From: Cupriavidus pauculus
GTDB lineage: Bacteria > Pseudomonadota > Gammaproteobacteria > Burkholderiales > Burkholderiaceae
Direction: 5' to 3'
NCBI RefSeq assembly: GCF_002858765.1
Contig: NZ_PJRP01000023.1
Coordinates: forward strand, 1-64,000
DNA length: 64,000 nucleotides
The position numbers and the translations under genes were made by a program. This document shows, piece after piece, positions 8,532-16,507 of the stretch (the first letter of the stretch is position 1; the number at the start of each line of letters is the position of its first letter). The notes under the pieces are model-generated. The model was not told where the DNA came from. It saw only the letters and a program-made list of their open reading frames with translations, and did no database searches.

Positions 8532-9146
8532 ATGGAGAACGCTATCCGCTCGGAGCGCTCGCGCAAGATGATCCTTGACGCGGCCCTTGCCATCTTGGCA
8601 CGTGAAGGCCCGGGCAAGCTAACAATCGAAGCTATCGCGCTGGAAGGTGGCATCAGCAAAGGGCGCGTCATGCACCAGTTTCGCACCAAAGCTGCCGTGG
8701 TCGAAGCGCTACTGGAATCGCAGATTGAGCGCATCCAACAGTTCGAGAAGAAGTACTTTGAAGGCGTAGGCTCTGACAGCCCGGAGCCCCAGCTCTCGGA
8801 ACAAATTCTTGCGTATCGTGAGTCTGCCGCTCACCCACATTCGTTTGTACTGGCAGTCCTTGGCGCCATCGCAGAGAATCCGGAACTAATGTCGACAGTG
8901 CGGTCCGATACCGCCCGGAAGATTGCGAGAATCCAGGACGAGGCTGACGACGCGGATCTAGCACTGCTACGTTGGCAGGCTGCCAGAGGGATAGTGCTAG
9001 GCAAGATGCTCGGTATGTGTCCGCTAACGCAAGCAGATCGTAGTCGCCTGTTTGACCGACTACTCGACAAGGACGCGTGGTCGGTGCACTCCACACCAGA
9101 AAAACCAAAGCGCGCCGCGCCCCGTCGCGCAAAATCAACGACATAG
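8532..9146 (+). CDS. TetR-family transcriptional regulator
   Basis: A 204-residue regulator with a TetR DNA-binding domain in residues 1-55 (I-L-D-A-A-L-A-I-L, then the recognition helix with G-I-S-K-G-R-V-M-H-Q-F). The C-terminal ligand domain has no feature that fixes the effector, and the last 20 residues are basic and probably disordered. It precedes a DUF3313 lipoprotein and a pqi operon on the same strand, with a terminator between. Likely role: repressor of itself and of the envelope genes downstream. This is inference from context and the two similar palindromes. Confidence 0.9.
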   Translation: MENAIRSERSRKMILDAALAILAREGPGKLTIEAIALEGGISKGRVMHQFRTKAAVVEALLESQIERIQQFEKKYFEGVGSDSPEPQLSEQILAYRESAAHPHSFVLAVLGAIAENPELMSTVRSDTARKIARIQDEADDADLALLRWQAARGIVLGKMLGMCPLTQADRSRLFDRLLDKDAWSVHSTPEKPKRAAPRRAKSTT

Positions 9147-9159
9147 TCTCCAACCAATC

Positions 9160-9183
9160 GCATGCAGCCCTTCGGCTGCATGC
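9160..9183 (+). terminator. Hairpin terminator after the TetR gene
   Basis: GCATGCAGCC at 9160-9169 and GGCTGCATGC at 9174-9183 make a perfect 10-bp stem with loop CTTC, a very stable tetraloop type. A short T-rich stretch (TTCGTTTT) follows. It lies 14 bases past the TetR stop. Confidence 0.8.
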
Positions 9184-9214
9184 TTCGTTTTGGGGCATCT
9201 CACGCACCAAATAA

Positions 9215-9258
9215 AAACCGAACATTTGGTTTGCAAATTGAGGTGACGCTGCTATAGT
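9215..9258 (+). promoter_or_regulatory. Promoter and overlapping palindrome of the DUF3313 gene
   Basis: A -35 TTGCAA at 9231-9236 and -10 TATAGT at 9253-9258 are 16 bases apart. An imperfect 18-bp palindrome (arms AAACC and GGTTT, 14 of 18 positions symmetric) at 9215-9232 overlaps the -35, which fits repression by a TetR dimer, perhaps the product of the gene just upstream. Confidence 0.6.
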
Positions 9259-9293
9259 CCGTTCCACCATCAGCCCCCAGAAGGAATGGAATC

Positions 9294-9962
9294 ATGCGTT
9301 TTGTCCGAGACACGAGGCATCTGCTTGCAGCAGCGCCGATCGTCATCGTCATGGCCGGTTGCGCCAGCCCCAAGCCCCTCCCCTATTCCGGCATTGCCTC
9401 ATCGTCGGCCATGACTCCGAATACCCGAACGGACGACGCACGGACACCATATGCCTATGTGACACCGGTCGACTGGCAAAAGTACAAATCGATGGTCGTG
9501 GAACCCGTGGCCATTTACCGCGGCCCGGATCAACAGTTCGGGGAGATGTCTAACGAAGACAAAGCGGAACTGGCGCGCTACATGCATTCGGAGTTTTCCA
9601 CGAAGCTTCGAACACGCTTCACCCTCACGGGAAACTCGGGAGCGCCTGATGCTCTCCGCCTGAAATTGACTCTGACAGGTGCCGGCACCACGTCAACCGT
9701 CCTCGGCCCGTTTCTGCACTTCGATATCGCCGGGAATCTTTACAACGGAGTGCAAGCGGTCCGTGGTCGGGAAGGTGCATTGACCGGCTACGTGATGTAC
9801 AGCGTCGAGATATTCGATGCGCAGAGCAACAAGTTGCTTAAGTCCTACGTCACCAAGCAGTATCCGAATGCCATGAACATCGTCGCCGCCTTCGGCTCTC
9901 TAACGGCCGCAAAGACAGGGATCGACAAGGGAGCAGATTCCCTGGTGGCCGACCTCCGTTAG
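9294..9962 (+). CDS. DUF3313-family lipoprotein
   Basis: A 222-residue predicted lipoprotein. The signal peptide ends in lipobox V-M-A-G-C with Cys at about residue 23. The mature part matches the uncharacterised DUF3313 family, with W-x-x-Y/Y-K-S and a C-terminal segment on a subunit-like Y-S-V-E-I-F-D-A strand. GAAGGA precedes the start. It lies before the small membrane peptide and pqi genes, so an envelope role is likely, but the molecular function is unknown. Confidence 0.85.
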   Translation: MRFVRDTRHLLAAAPIVIVMAGCASPKPLPYSGIASSSAMTPNTRTDDARTPYAYVTPVDWQKYKSMVVEPVAIYRGPDQQFGEMSNEDKAELARYMHSEFSTKLRTRFTLTGNSGAPDALRLKLTLTGAGTTSTVLGPFLHFDIAGNLYNGVQAVRGREGALTGYVMYSVEIFDAQSNKLLKSYVTKQYPNAMNIVAAFGSLTAAKTGIDKGADSLVADLR

Positions 9963-10001
9963 TTTGCTGCGTCGTGCAATTGCCTCGACTAGGAGCTCTT
10001 A

Positions 10002-10103
10002 ATGGACCTACGCCGTTGCGTTGCGATAGTCGTCGGTTGGTTGGCAATCTGTGTAGGAAGTGGCTGGCTAATTGGTCTCATCGCTAGCGGCTTATCAAAA
10101 TGA
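10002..10103 (+). CDS. Small single-pass membrane peptide (33 residues)
   Basis: An ATG at 10002 has AGGAG 6 bases upstream and opens a 33-codon frame ending in TGA at 10101. The product starts M-D-L-R-R-C and then runs as one hydrophobic helix (about residues 7-29, rich in V, I, L, G, W), with a basic N-terminus that predicts inside orientation. It lies 39 bases after the DUF3313 lipoprotein and 70 before the first pqiA-like gene, on the same strand. I do not recognise a family. It could be a small subunit or stabiliser of the Pqi membrane complex; this is a guess from position. Confidence 0.6.
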   Translation: MDLRRCVAIVVGWLAICVGSGWLIGLIASGLSK

Positions 10104-10173
10104 GGAACCTTGCCTGCCGTCGGTATGACTGCACCTGTGGTTCATTCACCGAGACGTTCAAAGACCAGAAGTC

Positions 10174-10815
10174 ATGACGTACGACAGGCAACTACTCCCA
10201 AGACCAGCCGAAGATCTTCGCAACATGATTGCGTGCCGTCACTGCGATGCTATCCATCAATGTCCTCCGGTCTCTGGTAGAGATCACGCATGCTGTCTGC
10301 GCTGTGGGACAAAGCTCTATCGAGGATTTCGGCACCGACATCGGTACATAGTTCCGTTGGTGCTGGCAGCACTTGTTGTGCTTCTCGTTTCCATCGTATT
10401 CCCCATTGCGCACATTAATCTCCGCGGAGCGCACACGGAAACAACTATCTGGGGCGTCATTGAGGTTCTCTGCACGGAACCACAGCTCCTTCCGATTGCC
10501 GCGTTGATAGTAGTGACAATCGTCGTTTTCCCGCTAGCAGAACTCCTCCTTGTTCTCTATCTGCTCGTGCAAGTTTCGCTCCGCCGCAAGCCACGGGATC
10601 ACACGTCCGTCATCAAGCACATCCGACTCTGTAGATCGTGGGGCATGCTCGACGTGCTCGTGATTTCGGTGCTCGTCATGCTGGTCAAGCTTTCGACATT
10701 CGCTCACGTATCGCCCGACATTGCCTTCTGGTCATACGTCCTTCTTATGATCTTGCTTGCTGCTTCCGTAGCATTCGACCCACAAGAGTTGTGGGACTAC
10801 TTGCAGGAGGAGTAA
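10174..10815 (+). CDS. pqiA: PqiA-like membrane protein, first half
   Basis: A 213-residue inner-membrane protein of the paraquat-inducible protein A family. A rubredoxin-like zinc ribbon lies at the N-terminus (C-R-H-C near residue 20 and C-L-R-C near 40), followed by four hydrophobic helices. PqiA works with the MCE protein PqiB and lipoprotein PqiC in lipid transport between the membranes. In E. coli one PqiA polypeptide contains two such halves; here each half is its own gene. The strong AGGAGGAG for the second half lies inside the last codons of this gene. Confidence 0.9.
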   Translation: MTYDRQLLPRPAEDLRNMIACRHCDAIHQCPPVSGRDHACCLRCGTKLYRGFRHRHRYIVPLVLAALVVLLVSIVFPIAHINLRGAHTETTIWGVIEVLCTEPQLLPIAALIVVTIVVFPLAELLLVLYLLVQVSLRRKPRDHTSVIKHIRLCRSWGMLDVLVISVLVMLVKLSTFAHVSPDIAFWSYVLLMILLAASVAFDPQELWDYLQEE

Positions 10816-10817
10816 CT

Positions 10818-11519
10818 GTGGCACGCGCATCCGAGACTCGGAATACGGCGGCTCCGGAAGAAGAGTTGTGTTATGGGGAGATTCGCTCGCTCCCAAAGAC
10901 TCTCACTGCTTCCGCCATGGGGCTCCTCGCTTGCCACACCTGCGGCACGATTGTTCCTCCAACAAATGGAACTGTCGCATGCCCTCGCTGCGGTACCGCA
11001 ATGCACCCTCGAAAGCCACATAGTTTGACACGCACGTGGGCATTTCTACTGGCAGCGTACATCTGTTATCTCCCTGCAAATCTGCTGCCGGTGATGGAAA
11101 CTCAGTCAATCTTCGGGGCCCAACATGACACGATATTCTCTGGTGTTGTCTACCTTTGGCTGTCCGACGCCAAGTTGCTAGCCATCGTCGTGCTCGTTGC
11201 AAGCATTGTCGTACCACTCATGAAGCTGCTCTTGCTCACTGCGCTTCTACTTACTGTGCATTTCCGCTCCACTTGTTACCTGGGGCAGCTAACCCATTTG
11301 CATGCATTCGTAGAGAAGATCGGGCGTTGGTCCATGCCCGATATTTTCGTGGTTGCACTCCTTGCGTCTCTTGTACAAGTGGGCCCGCTCGCCACCATTT
11401 CCCCCAGAAGCGGAACGCTCGCCTACTGCGCGGTAGTTATTTTTTCCATGATGGCATCGTCAAGCTTCGACACTCGACTGCTATGGGACTCAGCGGAGCC
11501 GAACGATGCAAGACGGTGA
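10818..11519 (+). CDS. pqiA: PqiA-like membrane protein, second half
   Basis: A 233-residue PqiA-family protein with its own zinc ribbon (C-H-T-C and C-P-R-C, residues about 41-61) and four transmembrane helices. I use the GTG at 10818, two bases after the stop of the first half, because AGGAGGAG at 10805-10812 fits it; an in-frame upstream start at 10638 lies inside the preceding gene. The end overlaps the pqiB start by 14 bases, indicating coupled translation. Confidence 0.9.
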   Translation: MARASETRNTAAPEEELCYGEIRSLPKTLTASAMGLLACHTCGTIVPPTNGTVACPRCGTAMHPRKPHSLTRTWAFLLAAYICYLPANLLPVMETQSIFGAQHDTIFSGVVYLWLSDAKLLAIVVLVASIVVPLMKLLLLTALLLTVHFRSTCYLGQLTHLHAFVEKIGRWSMPDIFVVALLASLVQVGPLATISPRSGTLAYCAVVIFSMMASSSFDTRLLWDSAEPNDARR

Positions 11520-13143
11520 AAAATCCTCCATCAATACAAACAATCTCACTCCAGCACCAAACCCCGTTCTACGGTCGCGCGGACTTTGGACGCCGTCGCT
11601 TGTCTGGCTGATACCTCTGATCGCTGCAGGCATCGGGATTTCCTTGCTGGATCGTGTCCTGCTATCTCAAGGCCCGAATATCACAGTCGCATTCGCTTCA
11701 GCTGACGGCATCATCCCAGGGAAAACGTCCGTACGATACAAGGCAGTCGACGTTGGCGTCGTTCGGTCACTACGCCTCTCACAGGACCGTTCAAGTGTCG
11801 TTGCCAACATTGCACTCACTAGCGATGGAGAAGCTTTTGCAACAGAGGGCACGCGATTCTGGGTGGTTCGTCCGCGCGTGGCCTTGTCAGGTGTCTCCGG
11901 ACTGGACACCTTACTTTCAGGCAGCTACATCGGCGTGGATGCAGGCCCGGGCACCGCGCGAAAAACACATTTCACCGGGATTGAGACGCCCCCCGTGCTG
12001 ACAGACGCAGCATCGGGAAGGAAATTTGTACTGCGAGCTGCAGATCTTGGGTCCCTCGACATCGGATCCCCTGTGTTCTACCGGCGCATCCAAGTTGGAC
12101 AGATTGTCGCTTACCAGCTTAACCCGGACGGTCGGGAGCTTACGGTCCAGGTGTTCATCAATAAACCCTATGACAAACTGGTAACGGCCGATACCCGCTT
12201 TTGGCACGCGAGCGGGATTGATATCAAACTCGATTCATCCGGAATCAGGCTGAGTACCCAATCTATTGCGACGGTAATGCTCGGGGGCATCGCCTTCCAA
12301 ACACCCGAGGATTCCACCGACTCCTCCGCCATCAACGAGAACGCCGAGTTTTCTCTTGCGAGCGACGAAGCCAGCGCGTTCAAAGTGCGCGACGAGTTGT
12401 CACCAACGCTGGTCGTCATGAACTTCGAACAATCGGTTCGTGGTTTGTCTCCTGGCGCTCCAGTCGACTTCCGCGGCATTGTGGTCGGCAAGGTACGGTC
12501 GATAGGGATCGAATTCAGCCGATCGCAAAAGGCTTTTCACATGCCAGTCGTCGTGGAGTTGTATCCGTCACGAATCGGGATCACGCCCGGAGATCTGGCG
12601 GATAAGCGCTACGGCAAGGAAATCGCTGACGCATTGAACCAGCGAGGGTTACGAGCACAATTGCGTACCGGAAACCTTCTGACCGGTCAGCTATACATCG
12701 CGCTCGACTTCTTTCCTGGCTCACCTCCGGCCACGCTCCGTCTGGACGGCCGCTTGGCTGAACTTCCTACCGTCCCAGGCACAATTGATGAACTGCAGAC
12801 CAAAGTCGGGAACATTGTCTCCAAACTAGATCGAGTTCCCATTGATCAGATTGGTCGCGACGTGAGAACGACTGTCGCGTCGGCTGACCGGATGTTGAAA
12901 AACGCCGACGCGTTGACATCACGCCTCAACGGCGAAATCGTCCCACAGCTCGGACTTGCGCTGAAAGATGCTCATCGGACTTTGGAATCCGCCAACGACG
13001 CGTTGGATCCAGAGGCTCCGATTCAGTCGGATGCAAGACGTCTAATGCAGGAATTGACTCGTTCGGCTCAATCGCTACGGACGTTGACAGACTATCTGGA
13101 ACGCCACCCCGAGGCGTTGATCCGCGGGAAGGGAGGCGAATGA
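11506..13143 (+). CDS. pqiB: PqiB-like MCE-domain intermembrane transport protein
   Basis: A 545-residue periplasmic protein anchored by one N-terminal helix (about residues 27-49). It contains three MCE domains, roughly residues 50-140, 165-225 and 290-400, followed by a helical tail that in E. coli PqiB forms a needle-like coiled coil spanning the periplasm. Length equals that of E. coli PqiB. It lies between the split pqiA pair and pqiC, overlapping both, so all four are one translationally coupled unit for lipid or hydrophobic compound transport across the envelope. Confidence 0.92.
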   Translation: MQDGEKSSINTNNLTPAPNPVLRSRGLWTPSLVWLIPLIAAGIGISLLDRVLLSQGPNITVAFASADGIIPGKTSVRYKAVDVGVVRSLRLSQDRSSVVANIALTSDGEAFATEGTRFWVVRPRVALSGVSGLDTLLSGSYIGVDAGPGTARKTHFTGIETPPVLTDAASGRKFVLRAADLGSLDIGSPVFYRRIQVGQIVAYQLNPDGRELTVQVFINKPYDKLVTADTRFWHASGIDIKLDSSGIRLSTQSIATVMLGGIAFQTPEDSTDSSAINENAEFSLASDEASAFKVRDELSPTLVVMNFEQSVRGLSPGAPVDFRGIVVGKVRSIGIEFSRSQKAFHMPVVVELYPSRIGITPGDLADKRYGKEIADALNQRGLRAQLRTGNLLTGQLYIALDFFPGSPPATLRLDGRLAELPTVPGTIDELQTKVGNIVSKLDRVPIDQIGRDVRTTVASADRMLKNADALTSRLNGEIVPQLGLALKDAHRTLESANDALDPEAPIQSDARRLMQELTRSAQSLRTLTDYLERHPEALIRGKGGE

Positions 13144-13763
13144 AAGTCATGAAGGCGACTGCAATTTTCAAACGGCATCGACTAGCGCCGTTGGCGTTGT
13201 TGCTTAGTGTAGCGATGGCCGAGTGCGCTTCACGCGAACCTCGCTATTACACGCTATCCACAACGTCGGATTTGCTACCTGTAGCGACGGAAACCGTAAA
13301 CCAGAAAAAGGCTCCCCTCTGGATCGCAGTATCTCCTGTCCAGGTGCCGGAGCGGCTAAACAGAACGAATCTGATTCTAGGCCAAGGCGGCGGCAGCCAG
13401 AGAGTATTGGAGCACGATCGATGGCTGGCGCCCCTTCCGGATGAGTTTCGTGATGCATTGTCCGCACAACTTCAGTCGATACTGGGTGCAGTGGACACGT
13501 ACCAGCAAGACGCCGGCCGGACTGGGCCAGCGTATCGCATTAACGTTCGAATCGTACGACTTGATGCAGAGCTAGATGGACAAGTCAGCGCCCTGGTCAG
13601 CTGGACTGTTCGCCAGTCCCCCAGCGGAACAACACGGACTGGCCAAACACGTGCGGTACTGGGCTCACCCGGCGGCGTAGAAAGGATCGTAGCCGCTTAC
13701 CAGCAGTTGGTAATGAACACTGCTTACGATATCTCCGGTGCAGTGCGGAGCTTCGGTCCGTAA
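13140..13763 (+). CDS. pqiC: PqiC-like (DUF330/ABC-type auxiliary) lipoprotein with altered lipobox
   Basis: A 207-residue member of the PqiC/YmbA family. The start overlaps the pqiB stop as ATGA. Family marks are E-P-R-Y-Y-T-L near the N-terminus and V-P-E-R-L-N-R then R-W-A/L-P-L-P-D-E-F. In E. coli PqiC is an outer-membrane lipoprotein that meets the PqiB needle tip. Here the expected lipobox reads A-M-A-E-C: residue 28, just before Cys29, is Glu (codon GAG, 13221-13223) where Gly, Ala or Ser is required. It may be non-lipidated, or the base may be wrong. Confidence 0.9.
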   Translation: MKVMKATAIFKRHRLAPLALLLSVAMAECASREPRYYTLSTTSDLLPVATETVNQKKAPLWIAVSPVQVPERLNRTNLILGQGGGSQRVLEHDRWLAPLPDEFRDALSAQLQSILGAVDTYQQDAGRTGPAYRINVRIVRLDAELDGQVSALVSWTVRQSPSGTTRTGQTRAVLGSPGGVERIVAAYQQLVMNTAYDISGAVRSFGP

Positions 13764-13829
13764 CGGCCGCCGCAGCACACCTCGCAGGCCGAGGTCAATT
13801 GGCGCAATCGCCGCCAAAAGCACACCGGT

Positions 13830-13860
13830 GTTCCGCGGCTGATGGTTATGCCCGCGGAAC
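13830..13860. terminator. Hairpin between convergent pqiC and MBL genes
   Basis: GTTCCGCGG at 13830-13838 and CCGCGGAAC at 13852-13860 form a perfect 9-bp stem with a 13-base loop. It lies between convergent genes and could end both transcripts, but neither side has a T-run. Confidence 0.45.
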
Positions 13861-13863
13861 GTT

Positions 13864-14673
13864 CTATGCTACGGCGATGGGTGTTAGTGGAGGACGATGC
13901 AGAGACACGATTTCGTCAGCAGGATCGCCGTAGCGCGGGAAGCGTTCCAACACCAAAGGATCGTGGCCTGGGATGAAATGGTCCGGACTCTCGCATAGCT
14001 TCATCAGTTTGAGGTAGCCATCGAGCATGTCGCCAACATGATGCACGATGGGAAACGGGGATCGCTCGAATGCATTTGCATAGAAATGACTAGCATCAGA
14101 CGCGAGTACGACCCATCCACGCTCCGTGAACACCCTTACTGCCTGCAGTCCCGCAGTATGACCGCCGACGTGGATTAACTCTATGCCGTCGTTGAGGTCG
14201 GAGTCCCCATTATAAAACTCGACGCGCTTCTCGTAGACGTTGCGGACCATCTGCACGATGTGATCAACGGTATAAGCATGTCGTAGCGCATCATGTCGCA
14301 TGCAGCACCCGGTAGCGAACTGCATCTCGCTCTCCTGTATGTGCACCCGAGCAAGCGGGAGTTTTCCAAGGTTTCCCGCATGGTCATAGTGAAGGTGCGT
14401 TATGAGAACGTCCCTGATGTGCTGAGGCATGATGCCAAGCGGCTCAAGCGAAGAGATGGGACACCGCAACAGCGTCCGTTTTCTTTGAGTTGCCGAAACC
14501 TCGTCGAAGCCAGTATCCACAAGCCATACCTTGGACTCGCGACGGATTACCCAGACGTAGTAGTCCATTGGCATTGGCCCCTCGTGCTCATCAGCGACCA
14601 TAAAGTTTTCGCGCCGCTGGCGATTCACGGTGGCGTACCGCACCGCGTAAATTTCATGGCATGCCGGCACCAT
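13864..14673 (-). CDS. Metallo-beta-lactamase-fold hydrolase (AHL-lactonase-like)
   Basis: A 269-residue cytoplasmic MBL-fold enzyme. The zinc motif H-L-H-Y-D-H-A-G is intact around residues 103-110, a later His lies in G-G-H-T-A-G, and a further Asp in A-S-D-A-S-H. Relatives include N-acyl homoserine lactonases, but the family hydrolyses many lactones and esters. GAGGAG lies just before the start. The next gene upstream is an SDR 40 bases away, so alcohol oxidation followed by lactone opening is plausible. It is one of three such enzymes in the window. Confidence 0.85.
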   Translation of the reverse strand: MVPACHEIYAVRYATVNRQRRENFMVADEHEGPMPMDYYVWVIRRESKVWLVDTGFDEVSATQRKRTLLRCPISSLEPLGIMPQHIRDVLITHLHYDHAGNLGKLPLARVHIQESEMQFATGCCMRHDALRHAYTVDHIVQMVRNVYEKRVEFYNGDSDLNDGIELIHVGGHTAGLQAVRVFTERGWVVLASDASHFYANAFERSPFPIVHHVGDMLDGYLKLMKLCESPDHFIPGHDPLVLERFPRYGDPADEIVSLHRPPLTPIAVA

Positions 14674-14713
14674 GCACTCCTCGATATCACAGGGGTTTTT
14701 GGGAATGCGACCT

Positions 14714-15469
14714 TCAGATGGTTCGACCGCCGTCTACCGGAAGTTCAAGTCCGGTCAGGAAGCTAGCGGCATCGCTCGCAAGGAAGACAGCTGCTGCAGC
14801 GATGTCCCGCGGTTCAGAGAAGCGGCCAAGAGGGATCGTCGCCAGGAATTTTGCGCGATTCTCTGGGGTGTCTGGCGCCCCCATGAACTGCTCAAACATT
14901 GCGGTCAGCCCCATGACCGGGCAGATGGCGTTCACACGGATGTTCTCCGGACCCAACTCGACGGCCATCGCCTTCGACAGAAGGTTGACTGCCCCCTTCG
15001 AAGCGTTGTACCAGACCAGTCCCGGACGTGGCCGAATGCCGGCTGTTGAGCCAACGTTCAGGATCACGCCACCAGTTCCACGGGCCCGCATCGTCGGCAA
15101 GACCGCTTGAGTAACGTGATAGATGGATTTCACGTTGATAGCGAACACCCGGTCGAACGCAGCCTCATCAACTTCCAGCATTGGCTTATTGTCGTGCGTG
15201 ACACCTGCGTTGTTGACGACAATGTCAGGCACTCCGAACGTTTCAATGCAATGCGCAACCATCGCATCGACCTGGTCACGCTTGGACACGTCGCATGTGA
15301 CTGCAGTAGCGTTAGGCCCCAAGTTATCCGCCACCCGCCGTGCCCCCGCTTCATTCACGTCTGCGACGACGACCTTCGCACCCTCCGCAATATATGCTTC
15401 CGCGATCCCCGCACCAAATCCACTTGCGGCTCCAGTGACGATTGCCACCTTACCGTCGAGCTGCTTCAT
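14714..15469 (-). CDS. SDR-family oxidoreductase
   Basis: A 251-residue classical short-chain dehydrogenase/reductase. It has the cofactor motif T-G-A-A-S-G-F-G near residues 11-18, N-N-A-G, and an intact catalytic Ser with Y-N-A-S-K. The start at 15469 has AAGGAG 7 bases upstream; an upstream ATG at 15496 does not. Downstream is an MBL hydrolase on the same strand. A promoter-like TTGACA...AATGAT lies 150 bases upstream. Substrate unknown. Confidence 0.88.
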   Translation of the reverse strand: MKQLDGKVAIVTGAASGFGAGIAEAYIAEGAKVVVADVNEAGARRVADNLGPNATAVTCDVSKRDQVDAMVAHCIETFGVPDIVVNNAGVTHDNKPMLEVDEAAFDRVFAINVKSIYHVTQAVLPTMRARGTGGVILNVGSTAGIRPRPGLVWYNASKGAVNLLSKAMAVELGPENIRVNAICPVMGLTAMFEQFMGAPDTPENRAKFLATIPLGRFSEPRDIAAAAVFLASDAASFLTGLELPVDGGRTI

Positions 15470-15615
15470 TGCTGTCTCCTTGGTTGTTTGCCGCAACGAA
15501 TGCTCATCGCGGCGCTTTTACTTTGCTGCATCTGCAGCTGGTTACGTCGCCTCAGAAGGAAGGTGGCCGACTGCGCTAAACAATTGCACCCTCCCTAACA
15601 AGCCAACTCCCACCT

Positions 15616-15644
15616 ATCATTGTTCCTATCATACAATCTGTCAA
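15616..15644 (-). promoter_or_regulatory. Promoter of the leftward SDR gene with a GATTGTATGA motif
   Basis: On the minus strand TTGACA (15644-15639) and AATGAT (15621-15616) are 17 bases apart. The spacer begins GATTGTATGAT. The 14-mer TTGACAGATTGTAT recurs exactly in the minus-strand promoter at 40412-40399, and CAGATTGTATGA recurs before the gene at 26922, suggesting a common regulator. Confidence 0.55.
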
Positions 15645-15699
15645 TCATCTTGTAATCTCATGATGGTTAGGCTCAAAAACTAAGTGAAGGAGGAGACAT

Positions 15700-16449
15700 A
15701 TGAGTGTTGCCGGGAAACTAGCCGTAGTAACTGGCGCAGGGAGCGGAATCGGCCGAGCGACGGCAGAGCTTTTCGCAGCGAACGGTGCAACAGTAGTCCT
15801 CGCAGACCGGGACGCAGATGCAACAAGAAACCTTGCGAAGGTGCTGCAGGGCTCTGTCGCCATAGAGACGGACGTTGGAGACGCCGACGACGTTGCACGC
15901 CTATTTTCGGAAGTCGAGCATCGCTACGGTCGGCTGGACATCCTGGTGAACAACGCAGGTGTGGGTGCAGTCGGCACGGTTGTGGATCTGGAAGTAGCAG
16001 AGTGGGACCGCCTTATGGCGATAAATCTCCGCGGCATGTACTTGTGCGCGAAGCATGCGATTCCGCTCATGGAACGGGCAGGTAGAGGCGCGATTGTCAA
16101 CATCGGTTCCTACACCGCGCTAAGTGCCATACCCGCTCGAGCTGCATACGTGGCTTCAAAAGGAGCTATTGCCTCGCTCACCCGGGCGATGGCACTCGAC
16201 CACGCTAGCCAGAACGTGAGAGTCAACTGTGTGGCGCCTGGAACGATTGAGACACCGTGGTTTGGACCCGCGTTCGAGTCGAACAAGGAGCCAGAAGAGC
16301 TACGTCGACAACTCGCCGCTCGGTGCCCAATGAATCGGATGGGTAAGCCTGAGGAAATTGCCGAGGCCGTCCTTTGGCTAGCGTCCGACCGCGCATCGTT
16401 CGCGACGGGCTCAGTCCTAGCTGTGGACGGAGGCGCCTCCATCTGGTGA
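15700..16449 (+). CDS. SDR-family oxidoreductase
   Basis: A 249-residue classical SDR with T-G-A-G-S-G-I-G near residues 11-18, N-N-A-G, a catalytic Ser and Y-V-A-S-K intact. GAAGGAGGAG lies just before the start. It diverges from the SDR at 14714 across 230 bases and is followed by an SCP2-hydrolase fusion gene on the same strand, probably in one transcript. NAD(H) or NADP(H) dependent alcohol/ketone conversion is expected; the substrate cannot be told. Confidence 0.88.
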   Translation: MSVAGKLAVVTGAGSGIGRATAELFAANGATVVLADRDADATRNLAKVLQGSVAIETDVGDADDVARLFSEVEHRYGRLDILVNNAGVGAVGTVVDLEVAEWDRLMAINLRGMYLCAKHAIPLMERAGRGAIVNIGSYTALSAIPARAAYVASKGAIASLTRAMALDHASQNVRVNCVAPGTIETPWFGPAFESNKEPEELRRQLAARCPMNRMGKPEEIAEAVLWLASDRASFATGSVLAVDGGASIW

Positions 16450-16507
16450 AGTCAACTGACTCCCGCAATGTAGCTTTTAGTTGGTTCTGCTCCAATTAGA
16501 TAAGATC

